NCBI GenBank assembly: GCA_021848725.1
Contig: JAJZTS010000012.1
Location: forward strand, 1 to 45,433
DNA: 45,433 nt
Reading direction: 5' to 3'
Source of the DNA: Pseudomonadota bacterium
Lineage (GTDB): Bacteria > Pseudomonadota > Gammaproteobacteria > Burkholderiales > Thiobacillaceae
Of the stretch, positions 7,214-15,267 are shown one piece after another. The position numbers and the translations under genes are program-made. Positions within the stretch are counted from its first letter, which is position 1. Every line of letters begins with the position of its first letter. The notes under the pieces were generated by a model. That model ran no database searches. It worked only from the letters and a program-made list of their open reading frames with translations, and had not been told where the DNA came from.

Positions 7214-7289
7214 TGGCGCCCCCGGCACGAATCGAACGTGCGACCCTCCCCTTAGGAGGGGGATGCTCTATCCACTGAGCTACGGGGGC
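7214..7289 (-). tRNA. tRNA-Arg (anticodon CCU)
   Basis: A complete 76-base cloverleaf on the minus strand. It has acceptor GCCCCCG/CGGGGGC, a GTAGCTCAGTGGATAGAGC D-arm, an anticodon stem of UCCCC/GGGGA with loop CUCCUAA, the T-arm GCACGTTCGATTCGTGC, and an encoded CCA. It decodes AGG. A partial copy of its 3' half lies at 6026-6070, so this gene is a candidate integration target. Confidence 0.97.
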
Positions 7290-7429
7290 AGAAACGCAGA
7301 TTCGCGTTCGGCCTGAATTTTACCCCAGCACTATCTATAAGCCCATGGCAGGAATCCCAGGCCTAGCCTGTTTTTACCGCATCGGCTTGAAGTCATTGTC
7401 CGCAGCGCGAATAATGAAGCGTAATCCTT

Positions 7430-7843
7430 ATGAAAGCAGAGACGATGACTATGTTGAACCAACAAGACCGACAAACCGTGCGTACCGCGCTGGATAAGCG
7501 CAAAAGCACCTTGCTCGCCGAGATTCGCACGGCCCTGGCCGACAGCGGGGATACCCAGTTTCGCGAAGTCCTCGGCGGCTCGCCCGGCGACAGCAGCGAC
7601 GAGGCGTTGGCCGCGAGCCTGGCCGATTTGTCGGCGGCGCGCATCGACCGCGAGGTCCGCGAATATCGCGCCTTGGAGGCGGCCGAGCAGCGCTTGGGCG
7701 ATGCCGGCTTCGGCACCTGCGCCGATTGCGCGGTCGCCATTCCGCTGGCCCGCCTGGTCGCCAACCCGGCCGCGACCCGCTGCGTGCAGTGCCAGGAAAA
7801 GTTCGACAAAACCCATGCCGGTCAGGCGCACGGCTCCTTATAA
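7430..7843 (+). CDS. TraR/DksA-family zinc-finger protein
   Basis: Up to 137 residues (in-frame ATGs at 7430, 7445 and 7451; the last may be the true start). The N-terminal part is a helical hairpin with coiled-coil character, rich in Leu, Ala, Glu and Arg. The C-terminus has a C4 zinc finger formed by CADC and CVQC, placed as in DksA/TraR proteins that insert into the RNA polymerase secondary channel. It lacks the full length of canonical DksA and the usual DxxDxA loop tip is not obvious, so it is probably an accessory DksA-like modulator. A strong intrinsic terminator follows 24 bases downstream. Confidence 0.85.
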   Translation: MKAETMTMLNQQDRQTVRTALDKRKSTLLAEIRTALADSGDTQFREVLGGSPGDSSDEALAASLADLSAARIDREVREYRALEAAEQRLGDAGFGTCADCAVAIPLARLVANPAATRCVQCQEKFDKTHAGQAHGSL

Positions 7844-7867
7844 TCACGCCTTCTCATCCCACCGACG

Positions 7868-7895
7868 ACGGGGCGCTTCGCCCCGTTAGTTTTTT
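7868..7895 (+). terminator. Rho-independent terminator abutting the uup start codon
   Basis: An 8-bp perfect stem, ACGGGGCG/CGCCCCGT with loop CTT, spans 7868-7886 and is followed by TAG and six Ts ending at 7895. The uup ATG begins at 7896. It should end the DksA-like transcript. Its T-run occupies exactly where the uup ribosome site would be. Confidence 0.9.
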
Positions 7896-9785
7896 ATGCC
7901 CCTGCTCACCCTCGACAAACTCGAACTCGCCTATGGTCACTGGCCCCTGCTCGACAACGCCTCGCTGGTGTTGGACAAGGGCGACCGCGTCGGCCTGATC
8001 GGCCGCAACGGCACCGGTAAGTCCAGCCTGTTGAAGGTCGTCGCCGGCGAGATCAAACCCGATGCCGGCGAGGTCTGGCGCCAGCCCGGCCTGCGTTTGG
8101 CCTACGTCCCCCAGGAGCCGGCCTTCGTGCCGGGCCACAGCGTGTTCGACGCGGTGGCCGACGGTCTGGGCGCGGCCAAGCGTTTTATCGTCGACTATCA
8201 CGTCGCCGCGCACCGCGTGGCCGAGGGCGACTCGGCCGCGCTGGCCGATCTGGAGCGCCTGGGCCATGAGCTGGAAGTGCACGACGCTTGGCGGCTGAAC
8301 AGCCGGGTCGACGAGACCTTGACTCGCCTTGGTTTGCCGGCCGACACCCTGGTCGAGACCTTGTCCGGCGGCTTGAAGAAACGGGTGGCCCTGGCCCGTG
8401 CCCTGGTCGCCGAGCCGGAACTGCTGCTGCTCGACGAACCGACCAACCACCTCGATTTCGAAGCGATCGCCTGGCTGGAGGAATTGCTGGTCGGCTTTGC
8501 CGGCGCCATCTTCTTCATCACCCACGACCGGCGTTTCCTCGACAACGTCGCCACCCGCATCGTCGAACTCGACCGCGGCCAGTTGCGCGGCTATCAAGGC
8601 AACTTTGCCGCCTACCAAAGAGCCAAGGCCGAGCAACTGGAAGTGGAGGCGGTGCACAACCGCAAGTTCGACAAGTTCTGGAAACAGGAAGAGGTCTGGA
8701 TCCGCAAGGGCATCGAGGCTCGGCGCACCCGCAACGAGGGCCGGGTGCGCCGGCTGGAAGACCTGCGCCGGCAGCGGGCGGCGCGCATCGAGCGCATCGG
8801 CCAGGTCGAGTTCGCGCTGGATGCCGGCGAGCGCTCGGGCAAGCTGGTGGCCGAGTTGGAGCACGTCACGCACGGCTACGGTGGCCGCACCCTGATCCGC
8901 GATTTCTCCACCCGCATCGTGCGTGGCGATAAGATCGGCCTGATCGGGCCCAACGGCGCTGGCAAGACCACGCTGATCCGCCTGATCCTGGGCGATTTAC
9001 AACCCGACAGCGGCCGGGTGCGCCAGGGCACCAACCTCAACGTCGCCTACTTCGACCAGTTCCGCAATGCGCTGGACGACGAAAAAACGCTGATCGACAC
9101 CATCGCGCCCGGTTCCGATTACGTCGAGATCGGCAACGAGCGTAAGCACGTCATCTCCTATCTGGAGTCCTTCCTGTTCCCGTCCGAGCGGGCGCGGGCC
9201 AAGGTCTCGGCCTTGTCCGGCGGCGAGCGCAACCGCTTGCTGTTGGCCCGGCTGTTCGCCCGGCCGGCCAATCTGCTGGTGCTGGACGAGCCGACCAACG
9301 ACCTCGACATCGACACCCTGGAGCTGCTGGAACAACTGCTGCAGGACTATCCGGGCACGGTGCTTTTGGTCTCGCACGACCGCGCCTTCCTCGACAATGT
9401 GGTCACCCAGTCCATCGTGTTCGAGAGCGGGGGCAAGCTGACCGAGGTCGCCGGCGGCTACGACGACTGGCTGCGTTATCGCGCGGGCCGCAGCCAAGCC
9501 GCGGAACGGCCGAAGGCGGAGAAGCCGAAAGAGGTGGCCAAATCTGCGGCCAAGCCGGCCAAGTCAGGCCTGAGTTACAAGGAGAACAAGGAACTGGAGG
9601 CGATCCCCGGCCGCATCGAGGCCTTGGAGCAGGAACAAGCCGCCGTCGCCGGGCAATTGGCCGACCCGGCCATCTACCGCGACCAAGCCGATCGGGTAAA
9701 GACGCTGAATGAACGCGCCGGCGCCATCGAGGAAGAACTGCTCACCCTGCTCGCGCGTTGGGAAGAGTTGGAGGCGAAGCGCTAG
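7896..9785 (+). CDS. uup: ABC-F ATPase Uup
   Basis: A 629-residue soluble ABC-F protein with two nucleotide-binding domains and no membrane segment. Domain 1 has Walker A GRNGTGKSS (36-44), signature LSGGLKKRVALARAL and Walker B LLLLDEPTNHLD. Domain 2 has GPNGAGKTT, LSGGERNRLLLARLF and LLVLDEPTNDLD. The linker and the C-terminal coiled coil (from about residue 560, KENKELEAIPGRIEALEQEQ) are typical of Uup, which acts on ribosomes and limits transposon precise excision in E. coli. The ATG at 7896 matches the family N-terminus MxLLTL. There is no Shine-Dalgarno because the terminator T-run lies directly upstream. A later start is unlikely, since it would cut the first strand. Confidence 0.93.
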   Translation: MPLLTLDKLELAYGHWPLLDNASLVLDKGDRVGLIGRNGTGKSSLLKVVAGEIKPDAGEVWRQPGLRLAYVPQEPAFVPGHSVFDAVADGLGAAKRFIVDYHVAAHRVAEGDSAALADLERLGHELEVHDAWRLNSRVDETLTRLGLPADTLVETLSGGLKKRVALARALVAEPELLLLDEPTNHLDFEAIAWLEELLVGFAGAIFFITHDRRFLDNVATRIVELDRGQLRGYQGNFAAYQRAKAEQLEVEAVHNRKFDKFWKQEEVWIRKGIEARRTRNEGRVRRLEDLRRQRAARIERIGQVEFALDAGERSGKLVAELEHVTHGYGGRTLIRDFSTRIVRGDKIGLIGPNGAGKTTLIRLILGDLQPDSGRVRQGTNLNVAYFDQFRNALDDEKTLIDTIAPGSDYVEIGNERKHVISYLESFLFPSERARAKVSALSGGERNRLLLARLFARPANLLVLDEPTNDLDIDTLELLEQLLQDYPGTVLLVSHDRAFLDNVVTQSIVFESGGKLTEVAGGYDDWLRYRAGRSQAAERPKAEKPKEVAKSAAKPAKSGLSYKENKELEAIPGRIEALEQEQAAVAGQLADPAIYRDQADRVKTLNERAGAIEEELLTLLARWEELEAKR

Positions 9786-9809
9786 CCGTACACTTGGCAG
9801 TTGGGAGTG

Positions 9810-10364
9810 TTAACCGGCACTTCCATAGGTTGTGGGACCATAGGGGCGCCAAGGCATCATGTTTAGGTATCTCTTCGGCTGCTTGTCCATATAGGCGATA
9901 AGTTTGTCGACGATTTCTGCCGCGGGTGTGCCGTTCGCTTTTTCGGTCTGGTACAGCGCCATGCGTTCGGACGCTATTCTTGCCGCTTCAGTCTCGAAAT
10001 ACGCCTTGCTTTCCTCTGTCACAGGCTGGCCTGTTCCTGTGTAACGGATAGGGCCGGTGCCATTTTCCAAACCGCTGATGTCCAGAAGTGGCTGATCCGG
10101 CCTTTTGGCCAGCTCATGGGCGAATTGCTCGGCCAAGATCGGATTTGAATGTGCTGCTTTGGAAATCCAGCTTGGCTGCTTGAGGGGCTCGGTTATGGGG
10201 GTGTCTGGTGTGGTCGCACGTGTTTTTGCGTCATCGGAGATCGCCACCGCATCGGAAATTCTTGCCGCTTCGGTGGTGGCGTTTTGCCGAGTGAGCGGCG
10301 GTTTGGTGTCGTTTGTCGAAGCGGAATAGCCCTGGCTGGGCTGAATGGATGCCGCTGTGAACAT
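9810..10364 (-). CDS. Hypothetical protein, Ser/Thr/Pro-rich N-terminus
   Basis: A 184-residue protein with a good ribosome site (CAGGAGG) before the ATG, so translation is likely. The first 70 residues are low-complexity and rich in Thr, Ser, Ala and Pro, probably disordered. The rest is helical (NPILAEQFAHELAKRPDQPL; ETEAARIASERMALYQTEKA; VDKLIAYMDKQPKRYL) and ends in a proline/tyrosine/glycine tail. No signal peptide, membrane helix or catalytic motif is visible. Base composition is more AT-rich than uup. It sits tail-to-tail with uup with only about 24 bases between. I do not recognise the family. Confidence 0.65.
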   Translation of the reverse strand: MFTAASIQPSQGYSASTNDTKPPLTRQNATTEAARISDAVAISDDAKTRATTPDTPITEPLKQPSWISKAAHSNPILAEQFAHELAKRPDQPLLDISGLENGTGPIRYTGTGQPVTEESKAYFETEAARIASERMALYQTEKANGTPAAEIVDKLIAYMDKQPKRYLNMMPWRPYGPTTYGSAG

Positions 10365-10486
10365 GGTTTGCCTCCTGTTTTTTGGATGAGTTATTGGATA
10401 AAAGCAAATGGCATGCCTGACACGAAGTGCCGCTCCGGTGCTACTACTAGCGCTAGGCGGTTGTTACTTAGGGAAGAGGCTTGGCG

Positions 10487-11392
10487 CTAAGGCCAGTGTG
10501 CGACCTCGACGCGATTGCGGCCGCCGTTTTTGGCCCTGAGCAAGGCGGCATCGGCATGCTGGATCGAGTCCTGGATCGGGTAGCCGGGGCGCAGGTAGCC
10601 GAGGCCGAACGAGGCGGTCATCTTGATCGATGTGCCTGGCGCGATCTCGATATTCAAGGTGGTCAAGCCCTCGCGCAGGTGATTGATCCGCTTCTCGGCG
10701 GTCTTCAAATCGGTGTTGGGTAGGCAGATCAGAAATTCCTCGCCGCCATAGCGGTAGATCGAATCGTATTTGCGGATCGAGCGGCTGACATATTGCGCGG
10801 TGGCCTGCAACACGACATCGCCGGCGATATGGCCATGGCGGTCGTTCACCTGTTTGAAGTAGTCCATGTCCATCAAGGCGATTATGCACGGGTGCTCGGT
10901 GCGGCCGGCCCGTTCCTTTTCTTCGATCAAACGATGGAACAGGGCATAGCGGTTGCCAGTGCCGGTGAGCTGGTCGACGGCGCAGACCCGCTGCAGTAGG
11001 GTGTATTGGAACTGCCTGGCCTCCATTTGAAAGCTGATGGCCAGGTCCATGAAGCGATCGTACTCCGTGGCGTCGATCGGCTGGCCCGCGTCGTGCCGGC
11101 GCAGCATGATGCGAGCGGCATCGTGCATGGCCTTGTGCCGTTCGTCCAGGTCCTCGAACAGCGGTTCATCCTTGAACAACTGCCTGCCGTCTGCGTCGTA
11201 CCACGTGCCGAATTTGCACAGGTGATGCGCGTCGTTCGCCAGATTGCACGGGTCGAGCGGCTCGTTGCACAACAGGCCGCGAATCAAATTCTTCAGCCAG
11301 GCGGCATGGCTGCCCATGGCGGCATTCAGGTCGTCCAAGGCGGAAAAGGTTTGGTTGGTGATCTGCGCCGAATGCTTGCTTGCGTTATCCAT
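10487..11392 (-). CDS. dgcZ: Diguanylate cyclase with zinc-sensing CZB domain (DgcZ-like)
   Basis: A 301-residue enzyme making c-di-GMP from two GTP. Residues about 20-125 form a chemoreceptor zinc-binding (CZB) helical bundle with the four ligands in the expected order: His29, Cys59, His86 and His90. The GGDEF domain follows (about 135-300) with the active site GGEEF at 216-220. The RxxD inhibitory site (RKYD, 207-210) is exactly five residues upstream, so product feedback inhibition is likely. In E. coli DgcZ, zinc bound to this domain switches the cyclase off. The protein is cytoplasmic with no membrane helix. Its gene lies downstream of xfp on the same strand, with no obvious functional link. 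Confidence 0.93.
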   Translation of the reverse strand: MDNASKHSAQITNQTFSALDDLNAAMGSHAAWLKNLIRGLLCNEPLDPCNLANDAHHLCKFGTWYDADGRQLFKDEPLFEDLDERHKAMHDAARIMLRRHDAGQPIDATEYDRFMDLAISFQMEARQFQYTLLQRVCAVDQLTGTGNRYALFHRLIEEKERAGRTEHPCIIALMDMDYFKQVNDRHGHIAGDVVLQATAQYVSRSIRKYDSIYRYGGEEFLICLPNTDLKTAEKRINHLREGLTTLNIEIAPGTSIKMTASFGLGYLRPGYPIQDSIQHADAALLRAKNGGRNRVEVAHWP

Positions 11393-11461
11393 GACTTCGG
11401 GTCCGAAGGCGTATCAGGATTCAGAATAGACAGCTTGCTCCGCTAAGGAAAGCAGGCGGCA

Positions 11462-13852
11462 TCAAACCACGGCCTGCGGCCACGTCCAGTTGGCGACATC
11501 CGGCCGATCCACGCCGTGTTCGTAGGCATAGGCCCGGCACTCGATCTGGCTATCCCGGAGCCTTTCTTTCACGTGGGCGCCGGCCACCAACAGCCCAGGC
11601 ACGCGGTTGATGACGTCGATGGCGAGCGAGTAGCGGTCGATCTCGTTCTGGATCGCGAGTTCCAAGGGCGTGTTGATGTTGCCCTTCTCCTTGTAGCCGC
11701 GCACGTGCAGGTTCGGGTGGTTGGTCCGGCGATAGGCCAGCCGATGGATCAGCCACGGGTAACCATGGAAGTTGAAGATGATCGGTTTGTCCACAGTGAA
11801 CAGGCTGTCGAAGTCGCGGTCGGACAGGCCGTGCGGGTGCTCGCTCGCCGGCGTCAGCTTATAGAGGTCGACCACGTTGACGAAGCGAATCTTCAATTGC
11901 GGGAAGTACTCGCGCAGCAGGCACACCGCTGCCAGCGCTTCTTGCGTCGGCACGTCGCCGCAACTGGCCAGCACCACGTCGGGTTCCCGGTCCTGGTCGT
12001 TGCTGGCCCAGTCCCAGATGCCGATGCCCTTGGTGCAGTGATGGATGGCGGCCGCCATGTCCAGAAACTGCAGGTGCTTCTGTTTGTCGCAGACGATCAC
12101 GTTCACGTCGTTGCTGCTCTTCAGGCAGTGGTCGGCCACCGACAGCAGGCAATTGGCGTCGGGCGGCAGGTAGATGCGGGTGACCGACGGGCTCTTGTTC
12201 ACCACCACGTCGAGGAAGCCGGGATCCTGGTGGGTGAAGCCGTTGTGGTCCTGGCGCCAGACGGTGGAGGTGATCAGCAGGTTGAGCGACGACACCGGGG
12301 CCCGCCATGGGATGTTTTCGGCGATGCTCAACCATTTGGCATGCTGGTTGAACATCGAGTCGATCACGTGGACGAAGGCCTCGTAGGTCGAAAAGAAACC
12401 ATGGCGGCCGGTGAGCAGATAGCCTTCCAGCCAGCCCTCCAGCGTGTGTTCCGACAGCAGTTCCATGACCCGGCCGTCGGGCGACAACTCGCCGCCGTCG
12501 GCGTCTTCCGGCTGGCTGTCCGCCAGCCAGGTCTTCTTGCTCGCCTGATACACCGCGCTCAATTTGTTCGAACTGGTCTCGTCCGGGCCGAACACGCGAA
12601 AGTTGTCCGGGTTGTGGCGCAGGATGTCGCGCAGCAGCTCGCCGAGCGGATAGGTGTTCTCTACTTGCACCTGGCCCGGTACCTCGACCTTGACTGCATA
12701 GTCGCGGAAATCGGGCAGGCGCAAGGCGCGGCGCAGCAGCCCGCCGTTGGCGTGCGGGTTCGCGCTCATGCGGCGTAAGCCCTTGGGCGCCAAGGCCTTG
12801 AGTTCCGGCCGCAGGCGGCCGTCGACATCGAACAATTCGTCCGGCCGGTAGCTCTGCAGCCAAGCCTCCAATTGCTTGAGGTGGGCCGGGTTGTCGCGCA
12901 CGTTGGCCAGCGGTACTTGATGCGCGCGCCAATAGCCTTCCACCTTGTGGCCATCCACCGTTTTCGGGCCGGTCCAGCCCTTGGGCGTGCGCAACACGAT
13001 CATCGGCCAGCGCGGCCGAATCGGCTGGCCGCTGGCCCGCGCCTGGCGCTGGATTTCGCGGATGTTCGCGACGCAGGTTTCCATGGTCGCCGCCATGGCC
13101 TGATGCAGGGTCATCGGCTCGTCGCCTTCGACGAAATGCGGCGTCCAGCCATAGCCTTCGAACAGGCTGTTCAATTCTTCATGGCTGATGCGTGACAGCA
13201 CGGTGGGGTTGTTGATCTTGTAACCGTTGAGATTGAGGATGGGCAGTACCGCGCCGTCGCGGATCGGGTTGAGGAATTTGTTGGAATGCCAAGCGGTGGC
13301 GAGCGGGCCGGTTTCCGCCTCGCCGTCGCCGACCATTACCGCGACCAAGAGGTCCGGGTTGTCGAAGGCCGCGCCGAAGGCGTGCGAGATCGAATAGCCC
13401 AACTCGCCGCCCTCGTGGATGGAGCCCGGCATCTCCGGCGTGCAATGGCTGCCGATGCCGCCGGGGAAGGAGAATTCCTTGAAGAACAAGCGCAGGCCTT
13501 CGATGTCTTCGCCCTTGTTCGGGTACACCTCGGAATAGCTGCCCTCGAGATAGGCGGGGCCGAGGATGCCCGGCGCGCCGTGGCCAGGGCCGGCCAAGAA
13601 GATCGCATCGAGGTCGTGCTTGACGATCAGCCGGTTGAGATGGAGATAGGCGAAGGACAGCGCCGGGCTCGCGCCCCAGTGGCCGAGCAGGCGCTGCTTG
13701 ATGTGCTCCGGCTTGAGCGGCTCGCGCAGCAGCGGGTTGTCCTGCAGATAGATCATGCCTGCCGCCAGGTAGTTGCAGGCCCGCCAATAGGCGTGTAGCC
13801 GGGCCAGTTCGTCGGCTTGCAGCGGGGGGATGGTCGCGGGCGTGGTGCTCAT
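11462..13852 (-). CDS. xfp: Phosphoketolase (xylulose-5-P/fructose-6-P)
   Basis: A 796-residue ThDP enzyme that splits xylulose-5-phosphate or fructose-6-phosphate with phosphate to acetyl-phosphate plus a triose or tetrose phosphate. Diagnostic segments are [48 protein letters not shown], and the cofactor motif [20 protein letters not shown]. Length is typical of the family. The start at 13852 (MSTTPAT) has AGGAAAGGA at good spacing; ATG 13858 is possible. It lies 100 bases downstream of ackA on the same strand, so acetyl-phosphate made here can be used by acetate kinase to form ATP and acetate. No frameshift was seen. Confidence 0.96.
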   Translation of the reverse strand: MSTTPATIPPLQADELARLHAYWRACNYLAAGMIYLQDNPLLREPLKPEHIKQRLLGHWGASPALSFAYLHLNRLIVKHDLDAIFLAGPGHGAPGILGPAYLEGSYSEVYPNKGEDIEGLRLFFKEFSFPGGIGSHCTPEMPGSIHEGGELGYSISHAFGAAFDNPDLLVAVMVGDGEAETGPLATAWHSNKFLNPIRDGAVLPILNLNGYKINNPTVLSRISHEELNSLFEGYGWTPHFVEGDEPMTLHQAMAATMETCVANIREIQRQARASGQPIRPRWPMIVLRTPKGWTGPKTVDGHKVEGYWRAHQVPLANVRDNPAHLKQLEAWLQSYRPDELFDVDGRLRPELKALAPKGLRRMSANPHANGGLLRRALRLPDFRDYAVKVEVPGQVQVENTYPLGELLRDILRHNPDNFRVFGPDETSSNKLSAVYQASKKTWLADSQPEDADGGELSPDGRVMELLSEHTLEGWLEGYLLTGRHGFFSTYEAFVHVIDSMFNQHAKWLSIAENIPWRAPVSSLNLLITSTVWRQDHNGFTHQDPGFLDVVVNKSPSVTRIYLPPDANCLLSVADHCLKSSNDVNVIVCDKQKHLQFLDMAAAIHHCTKGIGIWDWASNDQDREPDVVLASCGDVPTQEALAAVCLLREYFPQLKIRFVNVVDLYKLTPASEHPHGLSDRDFDSLFTVDKPIIFNFHGYPWLIHRLAYRRTNHPNLHVRGYKEKGNINTPLELAIQNEIDRYSLAIDVINRVPGLLVAGAHVKERLRDSQIECRAYAYEHGVDRPDVANWTWPQAVV

Positions 13853-13951
13853 GCGCATTCCTTTCCTGAGGTGAAAGGGGCAGGCGAGTGCGCTGCCTCG
13901 TCGTGCTGATGTGCAGAATAGAACACGCGTTTTGCCGCGCGATGACACCGG

Positions 13952-15130
13952 CTAGGCCGTGGCGAGCGCATGCGCCTGGCGCGCGATGATGCGTTCCTCG
14001 TCGGTCGGGATCACCCAGGCCGACAGCCGACTGTGCGCCGCGCTGATGCACGGGCCGTGTGCGGCGTTGGCTTCGGCATCGAGTTCCAGGCCGAGCCAGG
14101 CGGCCCGGGCGCAGATCTGCGCCCGCACCGGCGCGGCATGCTCGCCGATGCCGGCGGTGAACACCAGCGCATCCAGGCCGCCCAGGGCCATGCTCAAGGC
14201 GCCGATGCCCTGCGCCACGTGATAGACGAAGTGTTCCACCGCCAGGCGCGCCTCGGGCCGGTCGCTCGCCAGCAGTTGCCGCATGTCCGAACTCAGGCCC
14301 GATAGGCCGAGCAGGCCCGACCGGCGATGCAGCAGATCGGACACCGCTTCGATATCCATGTTCCGCTCGCGCATCAGATAAAGCGGGATGGCCGGGTCGA
14401 TTGCACCGCAACGCGTGCCCATGGTCAGGCCGTCCAGCGGCGTGAAGCTCATCGTGGTGTCGATGCTCTTGCGCGCATGCATGGCACACAGGCTGGCGCC
14501 GTTGCCGAGGTGGGCGACGATCACCCGGCCGTCGGCCACCGGCCCGAGGTAATCGGGCAGCACGTCGGCGATGTATTGGTAGGACAGGCCATGGAAACCG
14601 TAGCGGCGCACACCGGCCGCGGCGATCTCGGCCGGCAGCGCGAAACGCTGGGCGAGCTCGGGCATGTGGCGATGAAAGGCGGTATCGAAGCAGGCGATTT
14701 GCGGCAGCTTCGGCCGGGCCTGCATCAACGCGCGGATGCCGGCCAGATTGTGCGGCTGATGCAAGGGGTCGATCGGGACCAGTCGTTCGAGTTGGGCGAG
14801 GATGTCCGCGTCCACGCGTACCGGCGCCGCATGATCGGCCCCGCCGTGCACGACGCGATGGCCGGCGGCGATCAAGTGCAGGCCGTCGAGTTTAGGATCA
14901 AGCCAGTCCAGCAGCGCGGTGATGGCGGCATTGTGGTCGCGCACGGCGACCGGCGCGTCGATGCATTCGTCGGCGGCCGGCGCGGCCGATACCCGCAGGC
15001 GCGAGGCGCCGCCGATCTCTTCGACGATGCCGCGGTAGCGCAGCGCGAATTCGGCCTCGCCCTCGACGCGGTAGAGCGCGAATTTCAGGCTCGATGAGCC
15101 GGCGTTGAGCACGAGCAGGGCGTTGTCCAT
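13952..15130 (-). CDS. ackA: Acetate kinase
   Basis: A 392-residue ASKHA-fold kinase that converts acetyl-phosphate and ADP to acetate and ATP. The N-terminal phosphate loop VLNAGSSSLKFALY, the motif GFHGLSYQYIADVLPDYLG, the catalytic HLGNGASLCAM and the late GGLDALVFTAGIGEHAA segment are all present. It is the first gene of an ackA-xfp pair and is divergent from glgP across a 137-base intergenic region. No pta gene is in view, which suggests that the acetyl-phosphate comes from phosphoketolase. No clear Shine-Dalgarno precedes the ATG. Confidence 0.96.
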   Translation of the reverse strand: MDNALLVLNAGSSSLKFALYRVEGEAEFALRYRGIVEEIGGASRLRVSAAPAADECIDAPVAVRDHNAAITALLDWLDPKLDGLHLIAAGHRVVHGGADHAAPVRVDADILAQLERLVPIDPLHQPHNLAGIRALMQARPKLPQIACFDTAFHRHMPELAQRFALPAEIAAAGVRRYGFHGLSYQYIADVLPDYLGPVADGRVIVAHLGNGASLCAMHARKSIDTTMSFTPLDGLTMGTRCGAIDPAIPLYLMRERNMDIEAVSDLLHRRSGLLGLSGLSSDMRQLLASDRPEARLAVEHFVYHVAQGIGALSMALGGLDALVFTAGIGEHAAPVRAQICARAAWLGLELDAEANAAHGPCISAAHSRLSAWVIPTDEERIIARQAHALATA

Positions 15131-15267
15131 GGCGGCGGTAGTCGGGTCGGAAGTCGCCTAGGATAAACGCATGTCGCCCCAGGTCACACCTAGGCCGCCG
15201 AAATTGTCATCGAATCATCGAATCGGCGTACAGTTGAACTAACCCAGGGTCAGGCTATCTATCGATC

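Noticed and set aside
7218-7289. CRISPR array or other repeat array near tRNA-Arg
   Set aside because: No regularly spaced repeats with spacers were found anywhere in the window.
11859-12932. Long open frames opposite or shifted to xfp, ackA, glgP, uup and nifV
   Set aside because: These are rich in Arg, Pro, Gly and His, as expected for shadow frames of GC-rich genes, and they lie over clearly identified proteins.
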